The notes below the pieces were generated by a model. The model did no database searches and had not been told where the DNA came from. It worked only from the letters and a program-made list of their open reading frames with translations. From a virus, in IMG/VR virus record IMGVR_UViG_3300042691_014512, positions 1 to 52,539 of that record: DNA of 52,539 bases; one strand, given 5' to 3'. How positions within the stretch are numbered: position 1 is the first letter of the stretch; every line of letters starts with the position of its first letter. A program made the position numbers and the translations under genes. Below are positions 46,320 through 52,539 of this stretch, piece after piece.

Positions 46320-46538
46320 ATGGCAGATAGAAGAAGTACAGAAATATTTGAAAGAATATTCGAAGTGTTGGCAAACAATCCAGTTCAAGAAAACATTGAT
46401 ATTGCCAATGAAATGTGGTCAATGATTGGTGATTATGATATTCCACTCAGTCATTTGGAAGATGAAAATCTAATAACACTTGGTTTGGCGAGTGTTGATG
46501 AAGATGGTGAAATAAAATATAAAGAAATATCAATTTAA
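46320..46538 (+). CDS. small unknown acidic protein
   Basis: 72 residues, acidic and helical (TEIFERIFEVLANNPVQENI, then PLSHLEDENLITLGLASVDE). No recognised family. A 12-base-pair hairpin begins 8 bases after its stop and may end its transcript. Confidence 0.6.
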   Translation: MADRRSTEIFERIFEVLANNPVQENIDIANEMWSMIGDYDIPLSHLEDENLITLGLASVDEDGEIKYKEISI

Positions 46539-46546
46539 CTTTTACA

Positions 46547-46585
46547 AAATCCCACTATTTTTAACTAAAAAAGATAGTGGGATTT
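46547..46585 (+). terminator. hairpin overlapping the GTG start of the next gene
   Basis: AAATCCCACTAT / ATAGTGGGATTT form a perfect 12-base-pair stem around a 15-base loop. Only a weak T-rich stretch follows (GTTTACTTT). The next gene's GTG start (46577) lies inside the right arm. It may be a terminator, a translation-blocking element, or both. Confidence 0.6.
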
Positions 46586-46867
46586 GTTTACTTTGTCAAA
46601 GACAATTCTGACCAAGTTAAAATAGGGTACACAAAAAGAGATGTACAAAAGAGGGTTAAAGAGTTGAATTCACCGAATTTAAGTGTTATTCTTGAATTTG
46701 AGTCGAAATATCCCACCCAACTAGAAAAAGCCTTACATTTTAGATTCAAACAACATAATATTGAGAGGGAGTGGTTTAATTTAGCTAACTTCACTATTGA
46801 TGATTTGAAAAATATTTGTCATATTTTGGAGGAGGGTATAAACTCAATAAAAGAAAATAAATTTTAA
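46577..46867 (+). CDS. GIY-YIG-like T5orf172/MUG113 domain protein
   Basis: 96 residues. GFVYFVKDNSDQVKIGYTKR, then RVKELNSPNL, then ALHFRFKQHNIEREWFNL follow the T5orf172/MUG113 pattern, a branch of the GIY-YIG nuclease superfamily. The domain fills the whole protein, so it is a stand-alone small nuclease or DNA-binding protein. Start: GTG at 46577, because TAA lies in frame 15 bases upstream and no ATG precedes the domain. This start is within a strong hairpin, which could repress translation. Confidence 0.72.
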   Translation: MGFVYFVKDNSDQVKIGYTKRDVQKRVKELNSPNLSVILEFESKYPTQLEKALHFRFKQHNIEREWFNLANFTIDDLKNICHILEEGINSIKENKF

Positions 46868-46868
46868 T

Positions 46869-47033
46869 ATGAAAAACATTTTAGTAAAAATTGGATTTAG
46901 AATAGCAAGTTGGCTATACAAACAAGGAATTATTGCACCACAACTTTTATCCCACGAAGATGGAACTCCTGTTAGAAACATTAAAATTCTTACTCCAGAA
47001 GAGAGCGAACAACTTAAAAACAATTTAATTTAG
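46869..47033 (+). CDS. small unknown protein
   Basis: 54 residues from the ATG at 46869, 1 base after the previous stop. Begins MKNILVKIGFRIASWLYKQG, a basic amphipathic helix, then LLSHEDGTPVRNIKILTPEE. The stop TAG is followed by eight T, but without a clear stem. No family recognised. Confidence 0.6.
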   Translation: MKNILVKIGFRIASWLYKQGIIAPQLLSHEDGTPVRNIKILTPEESEQLKNNLI

Positions 47034-47064
47034 TTTTTTTTATAATAAAACACATTGGACAAGA

Positions 47065-47072
47065 TATTTATA
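47065..47072 (+). promoter_or_regulatory. TATTTATA box before the HNH gene
   Basis: TATTTATA ends 13 bases before the ATG at 47086, in a 52-base gap. Free-standing homing endonuclease genes in T4 often have their own late promoter, which would fit. Confidence 0.45.
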
Positions 47073-47085
47073 TAAAAAAGAAAAT

Positions 47086-47808
47086 ATGAAAACTTGTAAA
47101 AAATGTAATGTTATTATGAATGAAAATTTGTTTAGTAAAAACAAAAATAATAAAGATGGGTTATCAATTTATTGTATTGAATGTGAAAGGGTAAGAAAAA
47201 AAATATATAGGGATAAAAATAGAGATAAAATAAACGAAAGCTCTAAATTGTATAGAAAAAACAATCCTGAAAAATATAAAGAAACTATAAAAAAGTATTT
47301 GGATAAGAATCCTCATATGACTTCCAAAGAAAGAACTAAAAAATATAGAGAGAGTGAGGAATGGAGAGAAAAATTTAGAAAATGTTCAAAAGAATTTTAT
47401 GAAAAAAACAAAGAAATTTTAATTAAAAAATCAAAAGAGTATAGGGAAAAAAATAAAGAAAAAATGAGAAAATTAAGTCGTGATTGGGAAAACAAAAAAA
47501 ACAAAGAAGATGGTTTTTTTAGAATGAAAAAAAGAATAAGGGAAAGAATTAGAGATTATATGAAAGGTGAGAATAAAGGAGTTAAAACTAAGGAAATAAT
47601 AGGACTTGACTATAACGAATTTAAAGAATTTATTTCAAGTAAATTTTCTGATGGTATGAGTTGGGAAAATTATGGAAAATGGCATTTAGACCACATAATT
47701 CCTTTATGTAGTGCTAAAAATAAAGAAGAGATTTTAATATTAAACCATTATACAAATCTCCAACCATTATGGGCGGAAGATAATTTAAAAAAAGGAGGAA
47801 AGATATGA
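47086..47808 (+). CDS. HNH endonuclease, probable free-standing homing enzyme
   Basis: 240 residues. The N-terminus carries a CxxC...CxxC zinc finger (CKKCNVIM, then CIECERV). The middle (about 45-150) is an extremely Lys/Glu/Arg-rich helix set likely to bind DNA. The C-terminal HNH site is WHLDHIIPLC, then NLQPLWAEDNLKKG, with the DH pair and two Asn. This layout is common for phage HNH proteins that cleave and invade allelic sites. It sits between unrelated accessory genes with its own box upstream, as expected for a mobile gene. The stop overlaps the next start (ATGA). Confidence 0.85.
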   Translation: MKTCKKCNVIMNENLFSKNKNNKDGLSIYCIECERVRKKIYRDKNRDKINESSKLYRKNNPEKYKETIKKYLDKNPHMTSKERTKKYRESEEWREKFRKCSKEFYEKNKEILIKKSKEYREKNKEKMRKLSRDWENKKNKEDGFFRMKKRIRERIRDYMKGENKGVKTKEIIGLDYNEFKEFISSKFSDGMSWENYGKWHLDHIIPLCSAKNKEEILILNHYTNLQPLWAEDNLKKGGKI

Positions 47809-48146
47809 TAATATTAATTTGGTTATTAACGGCGTACGGAATGTCAAATATATTAGTTTATGGGTCAATATTTCAGGGAGTGAGAAATGGAATAAAAGAG
47901 TGGGGTAATTCACGATTACCTTTAAATGTGTTAGGAAAATTCTTTGGGGATTTACTATCTTGTATGATGTGTACATCAACTTGGGTTGGTTTTTTCCTAT
48001 CAATTTTTTATTATTCACCTTCAGCTTCATTAATAGGAACATCACTATGGTTTAGTTGGTTCTTTGATGGTATTTTATCATCAGGAGCTGTATGGGCAAT
48101 CAATGCGATTGTTGAATATTATGAAGAAAATAGACCATCTAAATGA
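47805..48146 (+). CDS. multi-pass membrane protein, DUF1360-like
   Basis: 113 residues with about three hydrophobic segments (IILIWLLTAYGMSNILVY; STWVGFFLSIFYY; IGTSLWFSWFFDGIL). LLSCMMCTSTWVGFFLS is the Cys-x-x-Cys motif of the DUF1360-like family found in bacteria and phages. The role is unknown; an inner-membrane accessory or superinfection function is conceivable. It overlaps genes on both sides by 4 bases. Confidence 0.7.
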   Translation: MIILIWLLTAYGMSNILVYGSIFQGVRNGIKEWGNSRLPLNVLGKFFGDLLSCMMCTSTWVGFFLSIFYYSPSASLIGTSLWFSWFFDGILSSGAVWAINAIVEYYEENRPSK

Positions 48147-49711
48147 AAAAAGTTTTAGAGTTATTTGCTGGTAGTCGTTCTATTGGTAAAGCCGCAGAAT
48201 CACTTGGAATGGAAGTATTTTCAGTTGATTGGGAACAATATGAGGGGATAAATTTATCAAAAGATATTGGTGAATTAACAATGGAAGATGTTCCATTCAC
48301 CCCTGATATTGTTTGGGCTTCACCAGATTGTACAACATATACAATTGCTGCAATATCACACCACAGAAACGGAACTGAACCCAAAAGTGAATATGCAAAA
48401 AAATGTGATATGGTTAATCAACATTTTATTTCATTGATAAAACAATGGTTAACCATTAATCCAAATATGGTATTCTTTATTGAAAATCCAAGGGGTATGT
48501 TAAGAAAGATGCCTTGGATGTTAGAATTCACAAGACATACAATATGGTATTGTTTTGCTGGGGAAACTGAAGTAATCACTAAACTTGGTTCACAAAAATT
48601 TAGTGACATTGTAAATACAACACAATCTTTACTAATGAAAGATGGTACTTGGAAAGACGCACCAATAAGACATTATGGTAAACAACAAATATATAAGTTA
48701 ACTCTCAGTAGAGCAGGGATGACTAAAGTAATTAGAACAACTAAAAACCATAAATGGATTATCCGATTACCAAATAAACGAGAAGTTATTGTAAATACAA
48801 TTGATTTAAAAACAAAAGACATTATACCATCAATATATGGGAAACATATATTTGAATTTATGGAAAACGAAGGAATTACTAGAGGATTTGTATTTGGTGA
48901 TGGATATGCGAACTATAAGGGAAAAAGAATACCCTATGATTCAGCTGCACAATTTTGTGGAGCTAAAGATGAAGAAATGGTAAAATATTTTGATAATATG
49001 GGTAGAAGTAGACGTAAAAATAAAGGACATTTAAACATTCATGGATTACCATTTGAATGGAAGACTGAAATCCCAAATATTTTTGATTATAGTTCAAATT
49101 ATATATATGGATGGTTAGCTGGATATTTTGCGGCTGATGGTACAGTTGGTAAAAATGGACAAGTTGTTATGTATTCGGCAAAAAGAAAAAATATTGAGGC
49201 ATTCAAGAATTTATGTCAGACAATAGGTATTGGTACTTATGAAATTAGAGAATGGAGTAGAAAGGGATTTGGAAAAGAAGAAACTATTTTATATAGTTTA
49301 GGGTTAATAAGAACTACGCTTCCAAGTGAGTTTTTCTTACTAAAACATCATAGAAATAATAATTTTATACCTAAATTTGAACCATATTGGTCTGTTGTTT
49401 CTGTTGAAGTTGAAGATAAATATGAAGATGTTTATTGTACTGAAGTCGAAGGTTACGAATCTTTTGTTTTGGATGGAAACATATTAACTCACAATTGCAA
49501 ATATGGTGATGAAAGAGCCAAACCAACTGATATATGGACAAATAGTACAACTTGGATACCAAGACCTGTTTGCAAGAATGGTAATACGGAATGTCATCAC
49601 CAACCAGCACCAAGGGGAAGTAAAACTGGAACTCAAGGTAGAAAAGGAAGTTATGAAAGAAGTAAAATACCTGAACAACTTTGTAATGAAATATTAACAT
49701 CAACATTATGA
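48143..49711 (+). CDS. cytosine methyltransferase precursor interrupted by an intein
   Basis: 522 residues; after splicing the host protein would be 207 residues. Extein part 1 has the AdoMet motif LELFAGSRSIGKAA, the PxC-type site ASPDCTTYTIAA (Cys63, SPDC rather than the usual PPC) and FFIENPRGML. The intein occupies residues 137-451. Extein part 2 resumes with CKYGDERAKPTDIWTN, which continues the host sequence RHTIWY as in phage cytosine methyltransferases. It ends with a 4-base overlap into a second methyltransferase. The unusual SPDC motif might alter activity or mean a related non-DNA substrate. Confidence 0.88.
   Translation: MKKVLELFAGSRSIGKAAESLGMEVFSVDWEQYEGINLSKDIGELTMEDVPFTPDIVWASPDCTTYTIAAISHHRNGTEPKSEYAKKCDMVNQHFISLIKQWLTINPNMVFFIENPRGMLRKMPWMLEFTRHTIWYCFAGETEVITKLGSQKFSDIVNTTQSLLMKDGTWKDAPIRHYGKQQIYKLTLSRAGMTKVIRTTKNHKWIIRLPNKREVIVNTIDLKTKDIIPSIYGKHIFEFMENEGITRGFVFGDGYANYKGKRIPYDSAAQFCGAKDEEMVKYFDNMGRSRRKNKGHLNIHGLPFEWKTEIPNIFDYSSNYIYGWLAGYFAADGTVGKNGQVVMYSAKRKNIEAFKNLCQTIGIGTYEIREWSRKGFGKEETILYSLGLIRTTLPSEFFLLKHHRNNNFIPKFEPYWSVVSVEVEDKYEDVYCTEVEGYESFVLDGNILTHNCKYGDERAKPTDIWTNSTTWIPRPVCKNGNTECHHQPAPRGSKTGTQGRKGSYERSKIPEQLCNEILTSTL
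48551..49495 (+). other. intein with LAGLIDADG homing endonuclease domain
   Basis: 315 residues (137-451 of the precursor). It starts with Cys in CFAGETEVITKLG (block A). Block B is RTTKNHKWII. Two endonuclease motifs are visible, GFVFGDGYANYKG and WLAGYFAADGTV, each with an acidic residue. The end is EVEGYESFVLDGNILTHN, followed by Cys as the +1 residue. All splicing residues (Cys1, block B His, terminal His-Asn, Cys+1) and both DOD motifs are intact, so splicing and homing are likely active. Confidence 0.92.
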
Positions 49712-50340
49712 AAGTATTGAATTTATATGCTGGTATTGGTGGGAATAGAAAATATTGGGAAGATGTTGAAGTAACAGCGGTTGAATATAATGAAGAAATC
49801 GCAAATGTATATCAACATTTTTTCCCCAATGATAATGTTATTGTTGATGATGCCCACGAATATCTTGCAAAGAATTGGAGAAACTTTGATTTTATATGGA
49901 GCAGTCCCCCTTGTCAAAGTCATAGCAAAGTTAGGATGATGGCAAGCAAGGGTGGAAGTTATGATTCAGTAATGCCTGATATGAAATTATGGGCGGAGAT
50001 AATCTTCTTACAAAACTTCACAAAGAATACCAATATAAAGTTTGTTGTTGAGAATGTTAAACCCTATTATGAACCATTTGTTAAACCATCATTGAAATTG
50101 GGGAGACATTTATTTTGGACAAACTTTGATATTCCAATTATTGATATTAAGGATGGTTTGACCCATAATGAGAGGGGAAGTTCAGAGAAGGGTTATTTTG
50201 ATTTGAGGGAGTTTAAATTAAAACATAGGAAAGACCAAATTATTAGAAATTGTGTTGATCCCAATGTTGGAAAATATATATTTGACATTGTTAAAAAAAG
50301 TAATTATGATAGAGAAAAAATTGGTGAGATTTCCCAATGA
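49708..50340 (+). CDS. second small DNA cytosine methyltransferase
   Basis: 210 residues. Motif I is NLYAGIGGNRKYW, catalytic SSPPCQSHSK has Cys69, and FVVENVKPYY is at 112-121. It is shorter than bacterial enzymes and lacks a recognisable large target-recognition domain, as does the extein of the previous gene. The two overlap by 4 bases and may be coexpressed. Likely modifies phage DNA; whether they act singly or as a pair is unknown. Confidence 0.88.
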   Translation: MKVLNLYAGIGGNRKYWEDVEVTAVEYNEEIANVYQHFFPNDNVIVDDAHEYLAKNWRNFDFIWSSPPCQSHSKVRMMASKGGSYDSVMPDMKLWAEIIFLQNFTKNTNIKFVVENVKPYYEPFVKPSLKLGRHLFWTNFDIPIIDIKDGLTHNERGSSEKGYFDLREFKLKHRKDQIIRNCVDPNVGKYIFDIVKKSNYDREKIGEISQ

Positions 50341-50452
50341 AAGTGAGTTCATTGAAATGGAAATCAATATGGATGAATTTGATAATGATAAAACATTTGA
50401 ACAAGAAATGTTTGGATGGTACAAAGGAATATACATTTCAATTAAATTATAA
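50306..50452 (+). CDS. small unknown acidic protein
   Basis: 48 residues from the ATG at 50306 (a longer in-frame start at 50252 would overlap the methyltransferase more). MIEKKLVRFPNESEFIEMEI, then an acidic stretch and an aromatic end (FGWYKGIYISIKL). It overlaps the preceding gene by 35 bases and the following by one base. No family recognised. Confidence 0.5.
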   Translation: MIEKKLVRFPNESEFIEMEINMDEFDNDKTFEQEMFGWYKGIYISIKL

Positions 50453-50883
50453 TGGAACTAATAACAACTTATATTTGTAAATTATCTGACACTGGTGTTC
50501 ACGATAATATATTTGGCGGAACCATACTTGGATTGATAGATCAAAGTGCTGGAGCTTATGCTGCTCAGATATGTGATACACCAAGAATGGTTACAGTTAA
50601 AATTGATGAATTGGTTTTTAAGAATCCAGTTAAAGCTGGAACAATTATAAAAATATATGGCAAAGTTTTGGAATTTGGTAATACTTCCATAACTTTATAC
50701 ATTGAAGTTAGAAAACATAATGTTTATACTGGTAAACAAGAGGTTGTGGTTTCAACTAATATAAAGTTTGTTAGAATTGATGAAGAAGGTTATCCAATTC
50801 CAATCTCGGAAAGAGTTAAGATTAGATACAATGAAAGAATTGAAAAATATGGTAAAGGATTATTAAACCCAGGTGAAAAATAA
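50452..50883 (+). CDS. hotdog-fold acyl-CoA thioesterase-like protein
   Basis: 143 residues. HDNIFGGTILGLIDQSAGAY, with the helix-containing IDQ and following MVTVKIDELVFKNPVKAGTI, then a strand set YIEVRKHNVYTGK, match the acyl-CoA thioesterase (YciA/BFIT-like) hotdog family. The Asp in LIDQ (at about residue 30) is the usual catalytic acid position. These enzymes hydrolyse fatty acyl-CoA. They are rare in phages, so an auxiliary metabolic role in host lipid or acyl-CoA use is possible. The start overlaps the previous stop (TAATG). Confidence 0.75.
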   Translation: MELITTYICKLSDTGVHDNIFGGTILGLIDQSAGAYAAQICDTPRMVTVKIDELVFKNPVKAGTIIKIYGKVLEFGNTSITLYIEVRKHNVYTGKQEVVVSTNIKFVRIDEEGYPIPISERVKIRYNERIEKYGKGLLNPGEK

Positions 50884-50884
50884 T

Positions 50885-51370
50885 ATGGAAGATTTTGATT
50901 CATTAAATGAGAAACAATTGGAATCCCTTGAAAGGGGACTCTCCGATTTAAAAAATAATAGAGTTATGACAAGTGATGAGTTTTGGAAGGGGTTGTTATC
51001 AAAAAAAGAACAACAAGAATTATTGGATGAGGCTTATGAGAATTATTGTAAAGAATATGAAAATGGCACTCATTTAATAGGTACTGGCTTATTATGGATG
51101 GCAAAAGAAACTAAAGGAACGTTTGTCTATAGAAGCAAAACCGATTCTGAGTTCTCTGAAAAGTGGGGATTGAAAATTGAAGAACGAGAGTTGAGTTTGG
51201 AAGAGAGGTTTAATATAAGATACCCTGGTGGTAAGTTTTCAGTATTTCAAGAGAACTATCCTAACACACATTTCTATAATGACCCACATAGTTTATTAGA
51301 TGCTTTTAATATCCCAACCCGACTAATCACAATATCTTACAAAGATAAAACCATAACGAGTTATGAATAA
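50885..51370 (+). CDS. unknown protein, paralogue of the following gene
   Basis: 161 residues from the ATG at 50885; a GTG at 50873 in frame would add 4 residues and overlap the thioesterase gene. LLDEAYENYCKEYENG and FSEKWGLKIEERELSLEER are shared with the 109-residue product, as is the ending TITSYE. This points to tandem duplication. It is acidic and helical, with no recognised function. The end overlaps the next start by 8 bases. Confidence 0.68.
   Translation: MEDFDSLNEKQLESLERGLSDLKNNRVMTSDEFWKGLLSKKEQQELLDEAYENYCKEYENGTHLIGTGLLWMAKETKGTFVYRSKTDSEFSEKWGLKIEERELSLEERFNIRYPGGKFSVFQENYPNTHFYNDPHSLLDAFNIPTRLITISYKDKTITSYE
51352..51365 (+). repeat. CATAACGAGTTATG junction (with a second copy at 51674-51687)
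   Basis: CATAAC and GTTATG arms flank GA. A near-identical junction (AATAACGAGTTATG) lies at 51674-51687, and identity continues through the following GAATAAAGAA in both. Each codes the ITSYE end of one gene and supplies the ATG of the next. The arms are the same as in the cassette-like region at 42 kb. Confidence 0.7.
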
Positions 51371-51692
51371 AGAACAACAACTACTAATTGATGAGGCTTA
51401 TGAGAATTATCGTATTGCTTTTGTTGAAGGCTATATCCACGAAGAATTAGATAAATGTTTATCTCAAGAAGAATTTCTTGAAGAAATAAAAACCGATAAA
51501 GACTTCTCTGAAAAATGGGGATTAACCATTGAAGAACGAGAGTTGAGTTTGGAAGAGAGATCAACAATTTGGAATAATACACATAATCCAGCAGGTAACA
51601 TATTCACACATAACCAATATGACGAGAATGATATACCTAAACGAGCAATCTCATTAAGATACAACCATAAAACAATAACGAGTTATGAATAA
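51363..51692 (+). CDS. unknown protein, paralogue of the preceding gene
   Basis: 109 residues. LIDEAYENYRIAFVEGYIHE and FSEKWGLTIEERELSLEERS, with the ending TITSYE, match the 161-residue neighbour, which has a longer insertion after the first block. Start ATG overlaps the previous stop (ATGAATAA). The same overlap joins it to the next gene. Function unknown. Confidence 0.68.
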   Translation: MNKEQQLLIDEAYENYRIAFVEGYIHEELDKCLSQEEFLEEIKTDKDFSEKWGLTIEERELSLEERSTIWNNTHNPAGNIFTHNQYDENDIPKRAISLRYNHKTITSYE

Positions 51693-51852
51693 AGAAAAAT
51701 ACATAGGTCTCATCTTAGATGAAAGAAATGACCATTATACTATTGGTTATAGAGAAACCACCGATTTGGAAACTTTAAAAAAGTGGAAGGAAGAAATGTT
51801 AGAATGTTCTAATGTTGAAGATTGTAAAATACTAAAAGTTGAAGAAATATGA
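51685..51852 (+). CDS. small unknown protein
   Basis: 55 residues (MNKEKYIGLILDERNDHYTI at the start), acidic, probably a small alpha/beta domain. The start shares MNKE with the previous paralogue because of the repeated junction. It overlaps the previous gene by 8 bases and the next by 4 (ATGA). No family recognised. Confidence 0.6.
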   Translation: MNKEKYIGLILDERNDHYTIGYRETTDLETLKKWKEEMLECSNVEDCKILKVEEI

Positions 51853-52103
51853 ATAAAAAAATATATAAAACATGGGAAGACATCTATCCCCTCACCTTAA
51901 TTAACTTACGTTTTGGTGGGTACGTAGCCTTTAATGCTGAAGAAGATGCAAGCTTCGTACAAGAAGTAAACACTGAAGAAGTTTCATATCAACTTATAGA
52001 TTGGTTAGAAGAAAAGGTCGACCCATGCCCTTATGGTGTTGGTGAGACCATTATGGGAGCAATGAATAACTTATTAGAAAAAATGAACCATATCCAACAA
52101 TAA
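51849..52103 (+). CDS. small unknown protein
   Basis: 84 residues. MNKKIYKTWEDIYPLTLINL, then a mixed segment and VDPCPYGVGETIMGAMNNLL near the end. No recognised domain. Coupled to the upstream gene by ATGA. Confidence 0.6.
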   Translation: MNKKIYKTWEDIYPLTLINLRFGGYVAFNAEEDASFVQEVNTEEVSYQLIDWLEEKVDPCPYGVGETIMGAMNNLLEKMNHIQQ

Positions 52104-52118
52104 AAGACATAGAAAGTT

Positions 52119-52400
52119 ATGAAAGTTAAAATTAATGAAAAATGGTTTGAGGGAAGATATAATGATGAGCGAAAATTTATTATACCCCTATCTGAAGAGC
52201 AAGATATTATATTTTTTTATAAATGGCAAAAAAAACATAATAAGTTTGGTATGCCAAAATCAGATTACACAGAAGATATTGAATATAAAAAAATATGTGA
52301 GTCTGGTACTTTAATTAATTGTTATCCAATACTAAACCTAAATGAAGATGAGGTTTGGTTAAAATTTGATAGTTATAAACCAATTGAATCTTATGAATGA
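52119..52400 (+). CDS. small unknown protein
   Basis: 93 residues, basic and aromatic in the middle (IIFFYKWQKKHNKFGMPKSD), ending PIESYE. The SYE ending and the 8-base overlap with the next start (ATGAATGA) repeat the pattern of the two paralogues upstream. Function unknown. Confidence 0.62.
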   Translation: MKVKINEKWFEGRYNDERKFIIPLSEEQDIIFFYKWQKKHNKFGMPKSDYTEDIEYKKICESGTLINCYPILNLNEDEVWLKFDSYKPIESYE

Positions 52401-52539
52401 TAAAATTTTAATTGGAAAAAAAGGGAAATCTGATAATGGTTATGTTTTTGCAGCTTACATTAAAATATTAGAACTACAACTCCCTATAAAATTCGTCCGA
52501 CTTGATGAAAAAGGTCAACCAATCTTTATTAAAATAAAC
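52393..52539 (+). CDS. unknown protein (partial, runs off the window)
   Basis: 49 codons from the ATG at 52393 to the window end without a stop. Starts MNDKILIGKKGKSDNGYVFA. Unrecognised. It is joined to the preceding gene by an 8-base overlap like others in this run. Confidence 0.6.
   Translation, partial: MNDKILIGKKGKSDNGYVFAAYIKILELQLPIKFVRLDEKGQPIFIKIN

Noticed and set aside
1-52539. tRNA or other structured RNA genes
   Set aside because: Gaps are short; no cloverleaf with a TTCGA-type arm or CCA end was seen by eye. A tRNAscan-type search was not possible here.

Overview
The window looks like part of a large, AT-rich, strictly lytic tailed-phage genome of the T4-like (contractile tail) type that infects a member of the Bacteroidota. 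The phage assignment rests on T4-type replication genes (RNase H/FEN exonuclease, DnaB-like helicase, DnaG-like primase, gp47-like nuclease), a class Ia ribonucleotide reductase, a gp25-gp6 baseplate wedge pair, a long run of tail genes, a RuvC-like resolvase, inteins and homing-type nucleases, and several DNA methyltransferases. The Bacteroidota host is inferred from SprB-like and PKD repeats, Thr-rich linkers, low G+C and the lack of clear Shine-Dalgarno sequences. I see no integrase, rRNA, tRNA or CRISPR array.

Layout. (1) 1-7.6 kb, + strand: end of an unidentified gene, cytosine methyltransferase, FEN exonuclease, unknown gene, replicative helicase, nrdB and nrdA, closed by a strong terminator. 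(2) 7.7-26.9 kb, + strand: baseplate and tail block beginning with gp25 and gp6, then very large tail proteins, ending in a 1139-residue adhesin-like protein with SprB-like units and DUF285 repeats. A bidirectional terminator ends it. (3) 26.9-37.8 kb, - strand: RuvC-like resolvase, then a converging block of fibre or decoration proteins with Thr- and Pro-rich linkers, interrupted by a glycosyltransferase. (4) 37.8-44.1 kb, + strand: primase, PD-(D/E)XK nuclease, adenine methyltransferase, then a mosaic of tiny genes separated by hairpins that resemble integron attC sites, ending at the gp47-like gene. (5) 44.1-52.5 kb, + strand: small accessory genes, among them a HExxH protein, a coiled-coil repeat protein, a ParB/Srx-like protein, a GIY-YIG-like and an HNH nuclease, an intein-split cytosine methyltransferase, a second cytosine methyltransferase, a hotdog thioesterase and a run of overlapping small genes.

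How it works together. Regions 1 and 4 supply nucleotides, the fork and recombination. Regions 2 and 3 build the tail and host-contact structures. Region 5 is accessory. A sense-strand box TATTTAT(A/T) lies a short distance upstream of many structural and some accessory genes on both strands and is the best candidate for a phage promoter class. The most unusual parts are the cassette-like mosaic at 40.4-43.3 kb, the glycosyltransferase inside the fibre locus, and the chimeric SprB/DUF285 tail protein.
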